From Saccharum officinarum (taxonomy: Eukaryota > Streptophyta > Magnoliopsida > Poales > Poaceae): a stretch of 64,000 bases of DNA. This document shows, one piece after another, positions 1-11,515 of this stretch (the first letter of the stretch is position 1; each line of letters begins with the position of its first letter). Made by a program: the position numbers and the translations under genes. The stretch spans positions 12,132,214-12,196,213 of the forward strand of contig CM036188.1 of NCBI GenBank assembly GCA_020631735.1, in the 5' to 3' direction. Below the pieces are notes generated by a model. That model was not told the DNA's origin. It made no database searches and saw nothing but the letters and a program-made list of their open reading frames with translations.

Positions 1-2952
1 TTTCATCACTACAAGTTTACGCCCAAGGTATCGCTTCAAGAAACAAGTCCGGCGGACACGAGCATCTTGTCAAGTGCTCTCTTCTGAAAAAGCGGTAAGA
101 ACAGTGTAGTTACTTATCCTAAGACAACTTAACTAAAACACTCCTCACTAGCTCAATCTGATGTTTCTGATTTCCCCATACACATGATGCCTTTTTCAGC
201 CTGCCAGTTTCTTCAAATCACTTGCAGGGTAATAATACCCACCTCGGTAGAACATCTTGTGAATCAAGAAATATACTCCTAGTTTGTAGCGATTGTGTAT
301 GAGGCAGCAATTGCTAATAATATATCCTTTCCAATTGCAGAACAGTCAGACAAGGCACTGAACTGGGCAGCCGATGCTATTGGTAAGACTAATATATTCT
401 AATTCAAGGCTGCTTACAAGTTACAAATGCATGGCCTATGTGCCTAATTTCTTATTGGTTAGTGTTTGCTAGCCTGAGCATGCATATGCAAGCTATGTCT
501 TATTCTAGTTTTACATCATATATATAAACTGTCATCCAGTCCTGCTTTGTAAATACGTTTTCTTTCTTTTTCCTCTAATAAAAATTCAGCAAAACTCTTG
601 CCGCCTTTCTAAATATATAAACTGTCATCACTGAAACAAACCAGAGAAGTCTCTACAATTACTTTGTTTTTTATTTCTTTTCTCCAACACGTAGGAGTGT
701 TGCGTAACCCCCAACAAATAAGGAGCCACACATAAACGCTCCCCCCCCCCCCCCCACCCACAAACATCCACACAGCCACAACCACACTTTATTTGGGATT
801 GGCTTGTGAGTTCATTTTAATTTTTATAAATAAATAATGAATGGATATATATCATCGTATTGACTGATGGTAGGCGTAACTGACCTTCAGAGGATTGTTT
901 AAAAGCAGGAAAACGTCAAGAGCTCCATCAAGAAAGACCACTTCAGCCAAGTGCAAACAAAAGTACGTTTATTAAGATTTATTGTTCAAAGTCAAAATCT
1001 AGGTTTTGCATGGGATGTGTTATTTGTTGAATCCTTTTCGGTAGCATCTACATAGTAAAGTTATGTCAAGCAGCTTTTGATCATTTCTTTCCTCTCTACT
1101 TCAGCTTTGTCTTTTAGATTTATTTTTTGGTTTTATGATCCAGCATATTAATGCTTTGCAAAATTTGACATTTCGATGTTTCCTATCTTGAAAACAAAAT
1201 GCTTTTTATATTGGCACCTGTGGTTATTTTTCTAAGAGGATTGTAGAATGTAATCAAATAAAATATATTATTTGCAAGGTCTCATATAATGTTGTAAGGA
1301 GGGGAGTGATCTGGCACATGGCGACACACTCATCCTCCTACAAATTGTAAATGCCCTCACAATCCTAGAAAAATAAACAAGTTGTTGGTGTACGTGTGTT
1401 CATTCATTGCTAGTCTTCATATACTAATCAATGTTATTGTAAACTGGCGGTCACTAGTCTTTATTGACTTTTTAACAAATTTTCTTTGTTTTCAATTACT
1501 AATCATATGGTCTCAAGTGTTCGCAGTACAAACATCAGTAGTATTAACCATTCATAAGTAAAGAAATGGCATAGAACAAATAAAGTTGGTGAAATATATT
1601 ACTTTTTCTTTTAGCCCGCCAAGAAACAAAGTATCTCACCACTTGCATGTGACATGCGTGTGGTGTCATGTATGTCCATATATACAGAAGATAGCTGTTT
1701 TCACCGCTTTTTAGGGGTGCTAGAAGACTAGTCATTAAACTTTACTAATACACACAAATCTTTGGACGTGGGTTGTATGGCCAGTCATGAGCATGTGTGT
1801 TATTTAAGCATATAGTCAGTGTGTTAATGCCTAAAGTGAAGAGAAAAGTGAAAAAGTATGCTAGTGTGCAGTGTTGTAAAAGTGTGTTTCTCTTAGAGTG
1901 TGCAGTGGATCCGGCCTGGCCGCTATACCCACAACTTGGCGCCCCTCAGGCTTAGATCCACTTAAGCCCACAACATACAAAGGGCCTAGGCCAAACTTAA
2001 CCGAAAACACTAGCCTGATAGGTAAGGCTATTCAGTCTGATACGTTGTGCCCCCCATAATCAATTTCTAACATGCGTTCACCCTTCAAGCATCAGTAGTA
2101 TTAACCATTCATAAGTAAAGAAATGGCATAGAACAAATAAAGTTGGTGAAGTTATTACCTTTTCTTTTAGCCCGCCAAGAAAGAAAGTATATCACCACTT
2201 GCATGTGACATGCGTGTGGTGTCTTGAATGTCCATATATACATAATACAGCTGTTTTCACAGCTTTTTAATTATGGGTTGCTAGAAGACTAGTCATTAAG
2301 CGTTACTAAATACACACAAATCTTTGGACCTGGGTTGTATGGCCAGTCATGGAGCATGTGTGTTATTTAAGCATGTAGTCAGTGTGTGTTACTGCCTGAA
2401 GTGAAGAGAAAAGTGAAAAAGTATGCTAGTGTGCAGTGTTGCATAAGTGTGTTTGTCTTAGAGTATGCAGTCGATCCGGCCTGGCCTGCCCACAACTCGG
2501 CGCCTCTCAGGCTTAGATCCACTGAAGCCCACAACATACAAAGGCCCTAGGCCAAACTCAACCAAAAACCCTAGCCTGATAGGTAAGGCTATTCAGTCTT
2601 ATATGTTGTGCCCCCATCATCAATTTCTAACATGGGACTAAACAAAACAGTTTCTCCTCCTGTTCTGTACTAGTTTCTTCCATCTTGTGTGTGTACTTCC
2701 ATTAAGTGATAAGAACACCATGTCGTCGGTGTCTTGTGTGCACGAGTGGAGTTGGGCCAACATATCTTTATTTCATATCTGAGCTCAGTTTGTGAACATT
2801 TATATTCATCTGCATCAGAGCTCAATTAGTTTGCAAAGTTACAGTCTTTTTCTTTTCCATATATATGTCTGAGCTCATGTAAACTCAGTTCATGGTTAAT
2901 TACCTCTTTATATGATATCTTAGGCAGGGTAAAGAGGCTAATGGTTTCTTGA
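1..2952 (+). CDS. Possible 3' exons of an unrecognised gene entering from the left edge
   Basis: Four short segments join with consistent phase and GT-AG borders: <1-94 (donor cg|gtaaga), 341-382 (acceptor ttgcag, donor tg|gtaag), 909-962 (acceptor aagcag, donor aa|gtacg) and 2928-2952 (acceptor ggcag, ending in TGA). One reading frame stays open through all of them, giving about 70 residues, with SSLQVYAQGIASRNK near the left edge and a basic, Lys/Arg/Ser-rich tail. I do not recognise the family. The exons are short, so chance openness is a real possibility, and the last intron would contain the whole 1.5-2.6 kb tandem duplication. The 5' part lies outside the window. The call rests only on splice signals and frame continuity. 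Confidence 0.3.
741..755. repeat. Poly-C tract
   Basis: Fifteen consecutive C residues inside what would be intron sequence. It is a simple homopolymer and is prone to length errors in sequencing. Confidence 0.9.
1533..2636. repeat. Direct tandem duplication, unit about 557 bp
   Basis: Copy 1 (about 1533-2089) and copy 2 (about 2090-2636) both begin with atcagtagtattaacc and end near caatttctaacatg. They stay collinear throughout, with scattered substitutions and small indels; for example, copy 2 lacks the gctatac stretch before cccacaac. A third, partial copy of the middle of the unit lies at about 10333-10510. No open reading frame of note is shared. The unit may be an old retroelement piece, but I see no ends that prove it. 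Confidence 0.85.
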
Positions 2953-4360
2953 AGAGCAAACGAGCTGGACACATTATCCTACAATTTGGCATCGCATCGA
3001 GTGCTCCCGTATTATATACTTAGCAGCTGGAGGAGAAGGCGGATACGAAATGGCTAGCATCGAAGACATATGTATACACCACTCTAGTTAGGGTGGAGGA
3101 AAAGGCTGATTCTGGCACACTGATGTATATAGCTGTAGTGATAACAATTGCACACACCAGCAGAGGAGCCCCATCTTCCCTTTTATATTTCCATTGGATA
3201 TCTTTAGTTCTTTCTCTCTATGTGCTGCAGAGCGAAAACTGTTTATCCATGGACAAGATAATGACTGCACTAGATTGATCTTCAGAAGGAAGGCGGTATA
3301 AGCAGGAGTAGATAAAGGATGGAGCCACAATGTTATTTTCTCAACAAATAAGCATTAGGAGGGAGTGTTCCATGTTTGTGTAGAATATTATTTATTTTGG
3401 GATAAATTTTAAACCTTAGAAAGTTATCTATTTTGAGACGTATGGAGTATGTAATTGCGGAAATACTATTATAGTTATTGGAGTTTTTAAGTTGTCTGAA
3501 CTAAAACCTCTCATAAAAAATAAGCATGCATAAATAATTGAAATATGCTTTTGCTTTGTAGATATGCCATCTCCTATCTACCACAAATATTATTAAGTGA
3601 TAGGTTCTACCACTTTTACTAGGCATACTACTTATGATTTTTGAATGTCTACTAGTTTTAGAAATGATTAAGGAATTTATATTATAGTTATAGATAAAGC
3701 CTTAATTTAGCTATTAACCTTTTTCAATTTCTTTGTGTATGATACATCTTCCCTTTTGATATCTAGATATAACAGCGGGTTATTAATATTATATGGTGTA
3801 CTATATTTAATGTCAAAAAGTTACATCATCCTGGTAACAAATAATAGTTCCTAGAAAATAAATTTCATAAAAAATATTGCAGTGACAAGTTCAGGTTCCT
3901 CAGGATGTCAAATATGATGGCATTATTTTCACAAAAAAATAATGGGATTAAATCACAGTTGACTAAATCTATATCTATACCTAATATTTAATTGTGAAAA
4001 TTTCTGCACTATTTTTGTTTCCGCCTCAAATTTTCTATCTGCCAGCCAGGTTTCCAATCCAGCCAATCCAATCCAAGTCCAAATCAAACCAAAGGAAAAA
4101 AAACATCCCACCAAATCAAATCCACCCTGGACAACCAGATGGAATCGGCAAAATTTCTGGCTAAATTTTCGTCTAGATCTTTTCGTCCGGCTCTGATCCA
4201 CTTCTTTTTTTCCTTTTGATGGTTCCCTCCGTGATGGACTCAGACACGGCTTCCCCCAATAAATTGGGTAAAATACAACGAACCAATTAAAGATGTCACG
4301 AAGCATGAATAATTTGCAAGGACGCAAAGACCAGTAGAGAAAGGATTCAACATAAACGAA
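2953..4360. other. No gene seen; AT-rich intergenic DNA
   Basis: No convincing coding signal on either strand. A stretch at about 3830-3960 (containing gcagtgacaagttcaggttcc) is repeated in diverged form at about 7490-7620, so this sequence belongs to the same repeat family as the 7-8 kb duplication. Confidence 0.6.
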
Positions 4361-4448
4361 AATCAAGATGAAAAAGAACTCTAAAAAGTTTCACTATGAA
4401 GCAGATCACACCCACCGTTACAAGTCCCACACACGATACAAATCCAAA

Positions 4449-5021
4449 TCAGACTACCTCAATAAGACCGACGGCGTTACAGGTCCAGCACGCCAGGCGA
4501 TGAGGGAAGCAGGACGGCAAAGCTCGGTCCGGCACGGTCACAGTCACAGCCGGCGGTGGAGTACAACGGGCGAGGACGTAGGTGTCCAGTGGGTCGGTGG
4601 CGAGGTACCGGGTACGGCACGAGCTCCTGGTTGGCGTCGCGGGCTGTCCGTGGCGGCGTTCGGAGCAGCGGGCTGAGGAAGATGGCGCGGCATCGTGGGC
4701 ACAACCGAAGTCGTGGCGGCTGGTGCGCGGAGTCGTCGGCATCCGCAAAAACGGCGGCGAGGTTCGGGGTAGGGCATGGAGGTCAGCGGTCAGAGGCTCG
4801 AAGCTACCCCGCGCGGAGCAGCATGCCACGCGCCTAAGAGACAGCGCCGCTGGCATCACACGCGCTCGGGCCGCCACTGTGCGGGCCACCGCCATCTGCG
4901 CCGCCGCCGGACGCACGCCGCTGCAGTCGCGCGCGCTCGGGAAGCCGGCACGCATGCAATAGGGCAACCGCAAAGCCTGCACCCTGCCATGAGAGCACCC
5001 ACGGCCATGCGTTTTCTCCAT
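4449..5021 (-). CDS. GC-rich open frame of 190 aa, unknown
   Basis: The frame starts with MEKTHGRGCSHGR and is rich in Arg, Ala, Pro and Ser. The same GC-rich stretch is open in several other frames, so length alone is weak support. What favours this frame is its position. About 120 bp upstream on the same strand is a TATA-like box (5140-5148), followed by aaaccctaa and a CT-rich leader, which looks like a plant core promoter. I recognise no domain. It may be an orphan gene, the first exon of a transposon transcript, or noise. Confidence 0.22.
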   Translation of the reverse strand: MEKTHGRGCSHGRVQALRLPYCMRAGFPSARDCSGVRPAAAQMAVARTVAARARVMPAALSLRRVACCSARGSFEPLTADLHALPRTSPPFLRMPTTPRTSRHDFGCAHDAAPSSSARCSERRHGQPATPTRSSCRTRYLATDPLDTYVLARCTPPPAVTVTVPDRALPSCFPHRLACWTCNAVGLIEVV

Positions 5022-5139
5022 GGATGTTGTGGTGGTGCGTCGCTTTGCTGTGTCGTGAGAGTAGCAGGAGAGGCGGCTGGAGCAAGGGAGATAGAAGTGA
5101 GAGAGTGAGAACTGAGATGGGATTAGGGTTTCGTCCCTC

Positions 5140-5148
5140 TTATATAAT
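5140..5148 (-). promoter_or_regulatory. TATA-like box of a minus-strand promoter
   Basis: On the minus strand the bases read attatataag, followed by a telo-box-like aaaccctaa and a CT-rich leader before the ATG at 5021. The spacing suits a plant core promoter. The same arrangement (TATA, a telo-box-like motif, CT-rich leader, GC-rich frame) recurs at 55.0 kb in the CACTA-like element. Confidence 0.35.
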
Positions 5149-5636
5149 CCTCTTTTGGCCTGCTAAGATCCTGGCCGTTCATCATGCATCAACGACTGAA
5201 ATCAGCTGGCAGATTTTGCAACTGGGCCTTCAAGTGGAGAAAGGCAGGGGCTGGACGCAGGTAAGGATGCAAGCGGGCCCGTCTGCCGGCGCCCACCACG
5301 CCACCGCAACAACTGCATGCGAAAAATGTCCGTCCTGCAGGAGCCCGCAGCCACAGATTAGTTCTCTGCATTTCTCTGCAAGGCTTTGCAGGAGCATGCA
5401 AGCAGCTGCGGACGTCTGCCAGCCCGCGCCGCTTGGTACAGCAACTGTCATCTGAATTTTTGGTCGCCATTTCAAGCCGCCATAACCAGTGCGCGACGGC
5501 AAGTGAGGAACCACCGAACCAGCCATTCCTGGGGAGTCATGACGAAGCGGTCGTCATCGTGGTCCACTCGTCCGTGCCGGCGAAGCAGCCGCACCTGGGG
5601 CACGTGCAGCAGGTGCAGGTCTAGGGCACCCAGGGC

Positions 5637-5901
5637 CAGGGGCGGATCTACAGGGGGGCTGGGGCTCCAGCCCCCCGCATCAATGGAAAATAGGAAGGGT
5701 GAGGGAGAAGAAGTGGTGGAGGAAAGGAAAAATGGAGAGAAAGAGAGAAAGAAGAAGAAACCAGCCCCCCTGAGCCCCATGAAAGTTCTGTAATTGAAAC
5801 TTAGGAAGGAGACGTTGGACACTAGACAGAGATCGAAGACGAAGGTCGAGCCAACCATAAAGTTCAGCCCCCCCTTGGATTTTGTCCTAGATCCGCCACT
5901 G
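5637..5901. mobile_element. Small non-autonomous hAT-like element (265 bp)
   Basis: The ends are near-inverted: caggggcggatctaca on the left and tagatccgccactg on the right. The flanks carry a duplicated ccagggc at 5630-5636 and 5902-5908, that is 7 bp of an expected 8. The terminal motif matches the larger element at 10524-11507, so the two belong to one family. The interior holds no transposase. The class (hAT) is inferred from the CAG...CTG ends and the duplication length. Confidence 0.75.
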
Positions 5902-5909
5902 CCAGGGCA

Positions 5910-7010
5910 AGCAGCGTGGAGTCATAGCATGCGTCAGTGGGGCACGGATGGAAAGCCGTAGGTGGTAGCCGACCGCCGGCCGCCGACGTCATCTCACCAT
6001 AGCGACGCAGCATTCCAAAAGCGTCGCCACCCATGCGGGTGTGGCTCCAGACCTCGCGTATACGCAGGTGGGATGCAGGTAAGCAGGCTTTGCAGGTTCA
6101 ACCCGTTAAGTCCAACAGTCGTGGTCATCATTGTTTCAGCCTGTTAAGCAAGTGCAGACGTCCGCACGGACCCGCGGGGATAGTTTTGGCAGGTGGGCCT
6201 AGCAGGTAGCAGGTATTCCTGTGCCCCTTAGCATCCCTAACGCAGGCCTGCGTGCGTGCTGTGTAATAATTTTTTTTGGCTCTATAAATTTCCATTAGCG
6301 CTGAGTTGTTAATATATTTATTAGTTTATTAATTAAGTTTTTCCCAGCATATCAGTTTTCTGTTTAAAGTATATAAAATAAGTTGACTGCCCACATTATG
6401 ATATTTATTCCCATTCCAAATAATATATTATATTTATTTGCCAATCTTTCAAGTGGTCTTTTTAATTATGATTTGGGAATATTTCTTACTACAAATCATA
6501 AATGCTATATTTTGGGTTAACAAATAATTGCAACATTACACGTCTTTGAACCATTGTCCCTTCGCTATGAAATAGTAAAAATTAACACTAATAAGTTGTT
6601 GATGTATTTTTATTAGGAACTAATTGATGAAAACATAAATTGAAATACTGAACGCTTTATTGTCTAATCAAATCTCTAATGTTAAAGACACAATTTTTTG
6701 ATGCTTCTACCAGATTTAATGTTTGTTACAAATAGGGTAAGGATTAATTCTATTTCTGTGCTTTACAATGGAAGGGAAAATATGTCAAATTATATTTTAT
6801 ATAATACGATAAGCAACATTATTCTTAATATTATATATTGTGCTTATATAAAACTATAGCTTTCCAAATTAATTTATATAAAAAAGGTAAACTAAAAAAA
6901 ATATGCAACACTCATGTCATCATCTCTCATTAATGTTTGATAATTGTTTTCTCCCGTTGCAACGCACGGGCATATTTCCTAGTTATTCCTTAACTACGGA
7001 AACGGGTGAT
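5910..7010. other. No gene seen; ends in a Helitron-like terminus
   Basis: 5910-6260 is moderately GC-rich with no supported frame, and 6260-6950 is strongly AT-rich. At 6953-6982 the sequence cccgttgcaacgcacggg can pair cccgt with acggg and is followed by a short spacer and CTAG then T. This is the usual layout of a Helitron 3' end, and the motif is very common in grass non-autonomous Helitrons. I could not place a matching 5' TC end. Confidence 0.4.
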
Positions 7011-7011
7011 A

Positions 7012-8000
7012 ACCTCATATTCCAGATTGAAACGTTCAGGAAATCATTTTCTTTTGTTAACTAGGTAAGGAGAGATAACAGAAACATCAAACAAATATCA
7101 AAACCATAGAAAATATTTCATATAAAATGGAAATAGATAATATCACGTAAGGATATAAAGTAGGAATGAGTCACTACTAAATCAACTCTTCCATCTGGCC
7201 TGACGTGCCCAAAAACCTTCCATCTACCATTATATGTTGGATGCATCAAAATGGGCTTTGTGTGTGGACCACTACTTCCCCCGGATTGGCTATAGTCGAG
7301 GCCGGATTGGCTACAGTTGAGGGATGACAATGACTCGAGCACCATATACACTTGCATTTTGAGGAGCAGTGCAGAGTTGATTATAAGGCACAGTTGGTGC
7401 TGAGTGGTTTTTTATGGAGCCTCCAAATCCTTACTCAGCATGGTTACCAACGGTATAATGGATCACTCCTTTTAGGTGTGGTATCCATGTTCTATACAAC
7501 ACAAATAATAGTTACGAGACAATAAATTTCAATATAAATGTTTTGCAGTGACAAGTTTAGGTTCCTCAAAATGTCAAATATGATGATGTTATTAAATCAA
7601 TGCTGACTAAATTATTCCATAAATGCGGAAACAAATTATAATAACCCCTTATTCCATTTGAGACATTGAGAAATTAATCATTTTTCTTTTGTTAACTAGT
7701 AGGTAAGAGAGATAAGATAAAACATCAAACAAATATCAAAACATGGAAAATATTTCAAACAAAATGGAAATAGATAATATCATGAAAAAAAACTAAGGAA
7801 GGAATGAGGCATTACTAAATCAGCTCTTCCATCTAGCCTGATGTGGAGGAGAACCTTTCATCCACCATTATATGCTGGATGCTCAAAATGGTTTTTGGTG
7901 TGTAGACCACTAGTTCCCCTGGATAGGCTATAGTCAAGGGCTCAACAATGAGTGCTGCATCATTTGCATTTTTAGGAGCTCCTTTTCCCGTGGCAGTTGT
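7012..8000. repeat. Direct tandem duplication, period about 634 bp, with exon-like minus-strand frames
   Basis: Copy A (about 7012-7390) and copy B (about 7648-8000) are collinear, sharing acatcaaacaaatatcaaaa and ctcttccatct. On the minus strand copy B has an open stretch that reads ATGKGAPKNANDAALIVEP and runs on for about 55 codons. Copy A has the diverged counterpart with stop codons. This suggests duplication of one exon of an unrecognised minus-strand gene, followed by decay of one copy. Confidence 0.65.
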
Positions 8001-8331
8001 GGTATTCATGTTCTGTACAACACAAAGACAAATGAGGAGGATAGAACAGAAACAAAAGGATGAATGAGTGTGATATATACTACACCATTTAATATGAATA
8101 AAAATACCTTCTATTGTATCTCAATATCATAAGGGAAAATGCATCATACACAAAGAAATAGAAGGAACTAAATGGCTAAATCAAGACATTATCTATAACT
8201 ATAATATAAATTAATTAATCAGTTCTAAAACTTAGAATAGACATTCATAAATCATAACTTGTGTGCCTAGTAAAATGTGCAGGTGCTAATCAGCAAGCTC
8301 AAGGGATGAGTGTTTCATCAAGTGCTAGTCC

Positions 8332-9835
8332 GCATCTGGACTACTCACCAACGTGGAAAAATGACTCATTTCACCTATACGATGCACTGAGGAGGAGGTT
8401 GTGCTGGTCCAGCAGGTGTTCCCGCCTTTCCGATGTCGCTACCTGGGAGCGCCACTCTCAGTGGTCAGGCTGCAGCGCTCTGTTGAGCAGCAGCTTGTGG
8501 ATGCTGTCGCGAGATGAATTCCGACATGGAAGGCCGGCCTACTCAACACGGAGGGCAGGCTGATGCTCACTTGTGCGACACTGTCGGCCATACCAGTGCA
8601 TGTCTCCATCACTTGCTCCCTGTCGGCTTGGGCTATCCAGCAGATTGACAAGCGCCATCGTGCTTTTCTGTTGTGCAGAAAGGAATCGGCGGTTGGAGGA
8701 AAATGCAAGATTGCATGGCCAGTTGTTTGTTCCCCAAAATGCTATGGTGGCTTGGGACTTCTGAATATCAGAGTCCTTGGCTTCGCCCTTCGCCTCCGTT
8801 GGGAATGGCAGAAGAGGGCTGTTGATGTGCCACCATGGACGAAGCTTCCTTCCAAGCCGGAGAAACTTGTATGCGCCATGTTCAACTCATCCGTCGTGGT
8901 CAAGCTGGATGGAACCTTGGCCCGGTTCTGGTCTGATTCATGGCTGCTGGCTAGGCCGATTGCATCCTTTGTGCCGCACTTGTTCCGCGCTATTGGCCAC
9001 CGCTTCTTGCTGGTCTCCATCCAGGAGGAGCTATCCAGGCATCGTTGGGTGCGCCACATCACCGGTGTGCACACTGTGCATTTGGCGATGGACGCCGGAT
9101 GGCACTTACTCCGCATCCTTGGCATACCGCTCGTTCTTCCTTGGTATGTCTTCTTTGTTGGGAGCCAAGGAGCTTTGGAAGCCTCGGCGCCACCGAAAGT
9201 GAAGCTTTTCTTTTGGTTAGCTCTACACGGTCGCATTTGGACGGCCGATCGTAGGAAGAGGCATGGCCTCCAGGATTCAGCGGATTGTGCACTCTATGGC
9301 CAGGAGGACGAAACGGTTGATCACCTACTTGTCTCTTGCGTCTATGCAAGGGAACTGTGGAGACATCTGCTGCGTTGATTTGGCTAGGATCGGATCACGC
9401 GATGCTAGGGGCGTTGCTTTCATCTTGGTGGATGGACGCAAGACGTCAGGTGCCTAAAGAACTGCGCAAGGATTTTGACTCGGCAGTGCTTCTTGTGTCT
9501 TGGTGACTGTGGAAGGAACGCAACTCCCGTGTCTTCAACAATGCGGCCTGCACGGCGGCTTAGGCTGTACAAAGGGTGCTAGAGGAAGGGGACGAGTGGA
9601 TCGCCGCGGGCTTTATGGCACTCTCGTTGTTCCTGGTGGCCGTGGTGGTGTCCTAGGGTTCTTTTCCTAGTTGTCACAAAATCATTCATCATATAGTACG
9701 TTATTGTTTCGCCTGTGATGGTTTGTACCTTACTCGGTTGCTCCATTGAGGCATCTCGCCTGCGGATGGTTCGCGAACTCTTTGTGCTGCTTCTTCTTAG
9801 TGAAATACATGTGAAGTCGTGTTCTAGAAAAAAAA
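8332..9835 (+). mobile_element. 5'-truncated L1-type LINE insertion with 15-bp target duplication
   Basis: The 15-base sequence atcaagtgctagtcc occurs at 8317-8331 and again at 9836-9850, just after an A-rich tail (about 9827-9836). Between them is the 3' part of a LINE: reverse-transcriptase thumb, zinc-binding RVT domain and 3' UTR. The endonuclease and RT palm are missing, as is usual for target-primed insertion that stopped early. The identical duplication suggests a fairly recent event. Confidence 0.9.
8397..9378 (+). pseudogene. LINE ORF2 C-terminal fragment (RT thumb and zf-RVT)
   Basis: The first part (about 8420-8560, a different frame) reads CRYLGAPLSVVRLQRSVEQ, a LINE RT C-terminal signature. 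A frame change then leads into the 271-residue open frame 8563-9378, with IAWPVVCSPKCYGGLGLLNI, then FFWLALHGRIWTADRRKRHG and the zinc-binding CAL...H...C...C pattern near the end. The first cysteine pair is damaged (CALYGQ where relatives have CALC). It shares WTADRRKRHGLQD exactly with the fragment at 34.0-34.4 kb, so both come from one LINE family. It is non-functional because it lacks the catalytic RT and endonuclease domains. Confidence 0.85.
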
Positions 9836-10332
9836 ATCAAGTGCTAGTCCATTGGCTGAAGGAAAACCTTCTTCCGGTACGTGCACCTTTAAGTATATCC
9901 TATTATTTTCGGGGTAAATAATACTCACTACCTAAAAAAATTTGCAGTTACCAATCAATCAGCTGAAGGAAGTGGTGCTTCATCTGCTAGTAATTCAATC
10001 AATGGAATGAGCAATGAATCACGCTCATGGAAGTTGTGCTGCATCTTCTAGTTATTCAATCAGTGGTATGAGTGCTACCTAAATTATTCAAGATATATCA
10101 ACTGAAAGAAAGACTGCTGCCCAGCTGAACTGTCAAATTAAATTAAGCTACGGAAATTTATTTACAACAAGTCTCAAAACAATGTTACCTGCAAAAGAGG
10201 GATCGTCAATAATTAGTTAAACTTTGTGTGTTATATAAGAGTCATGTGCACTGAGCTCGTTTTAAGGGCCCAGTAAGATTTATTATGCTGTCTGTACGAC
10301 AGTGTTGTCGTTGGTCTTCAAGCCACAAAGTG

Positions 10333-10510
10333 TGCACCGCCTGTCGTGGAGCGTGTGTGTTATTTAAGCATGTAGTCAGTGTGTGTTAATGCCTAAAATG
10401 AAGAAAAAATTGAAAAAAATGTGCTAGTGTGCAGTGTTGCAAATAAAGTGTGTTTTTGTTAGAGTATGTAGCGGATGTGGCCTGGCTGCTATACCCATGA
10501 CTCGGTGCCT
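10333..10510. repeat. Third, partial copy of the 1.5-2.6 kb repeat unit
   Basis: The stretch carrying gtgtgttatttaagcatgta, then atgcctaaa and gtgctagtgtgcagtgttgc, matches the middle of the two tandem units near the left edge, in the same orientation. It breaks off where the hAT element at 10524 inserts. Confidence 0.75.
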
Positions 10511-10523
10511 GGTGGGTTGGACG

Positions 10524-11507
10524 CAGGGGCGGAGCTACAGGGTGGTCCTGTGGTCCGCGGACCACCTGCAGTCCAGCCAAAGACCATAGAAATTAGTAGG
10601 TACTGCAATCAGCTTATGTTTGCTATCAGCCTTTGGAAAGGTAAGTCGTTGTCGCAGGCTCCCAGCACCCAGCGGCCACGTGTGCGCTCCTTGGAAGGCC
10701 CTTTGTATTCGTATTGTGAGTTGCGGCCATCCGTTTCCCTTCCCCTTCGTATTCGTCCCTGCCAGTTGCAACCATGGCCAACCAACAGACGACCGTGCAG
10801 CAGCTGCCGGCGGTGAGAAGCGCTACAGCAGCACATTCAGTCTCTCATACGTCTCAACTCTCCAGCAAATTAGCCTGCTCGCCTTTCCCCCATTTTTTCT
10901 TTGCTCTCCATCTCTCTCGTAGAAACTAAGCAAATAAGCCCTAAATAGAGCCAAAAGCAGGAACCATCAGCCACTATGCATTGTTAGCAGTAGCTGATAC
11001 CTTCACAACAAAAATGCACAAGCGACAACGTCAAGATATGCGAAATTGATTTAGGTTCTACACTTACAGGACACTATTTCATTTTAATTGTAGGAGTTTT
11101 TTTTTGCAAGATTGGATTATTGGAATAACAAATTGATCGAAATATTATACGATTCTCTTACAAATCTGTTGTACAAGATATTTTCTTACAATTAAGTAAT
11201 GGTGGAATAATCAATACTTTCGTGGCTAATTAGTTTCAAAAAAATACTTTCATGGCTAATAAAAGGCGCAAGCTAGCCTAAAAGAAAGAAGTGGTGTACT
11301 GTTCTTCAGCTATTATAGTTATGTAATCTACAATTCTACGTTAAGCATGCTAGACTCGTCTATTTATGATATTTGTATGTCCACTTTAACTTAAATATAT
11401 CATGTTTCGTAATTTATATACTTGTGTATCGATATGTTACCGTTATGGTAGTTATTTAAAAAACAATGAGTGGACCACCTTAACTATAAATCCTAGCTAC
11501 GCCACTG
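10524..11507. mobile_element. Non-autonomous hAT-like element (984 bp) with 8-bp target duplication
   Basis: The left end is caggggcggagctacag and the right end is tagctacgccactg. Flanks are gttggacg at 10516-10523 and gttggacg at 11508-11515, a perfect 8-bp duplication, which is the hAT signature. No transposase frame is present. About 10610-10920 is GC-richer and could be captured sequence, but I recognise nothing in it. Confidence 0.9.
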
Positions 11508-11515
11508 GTTGGACG

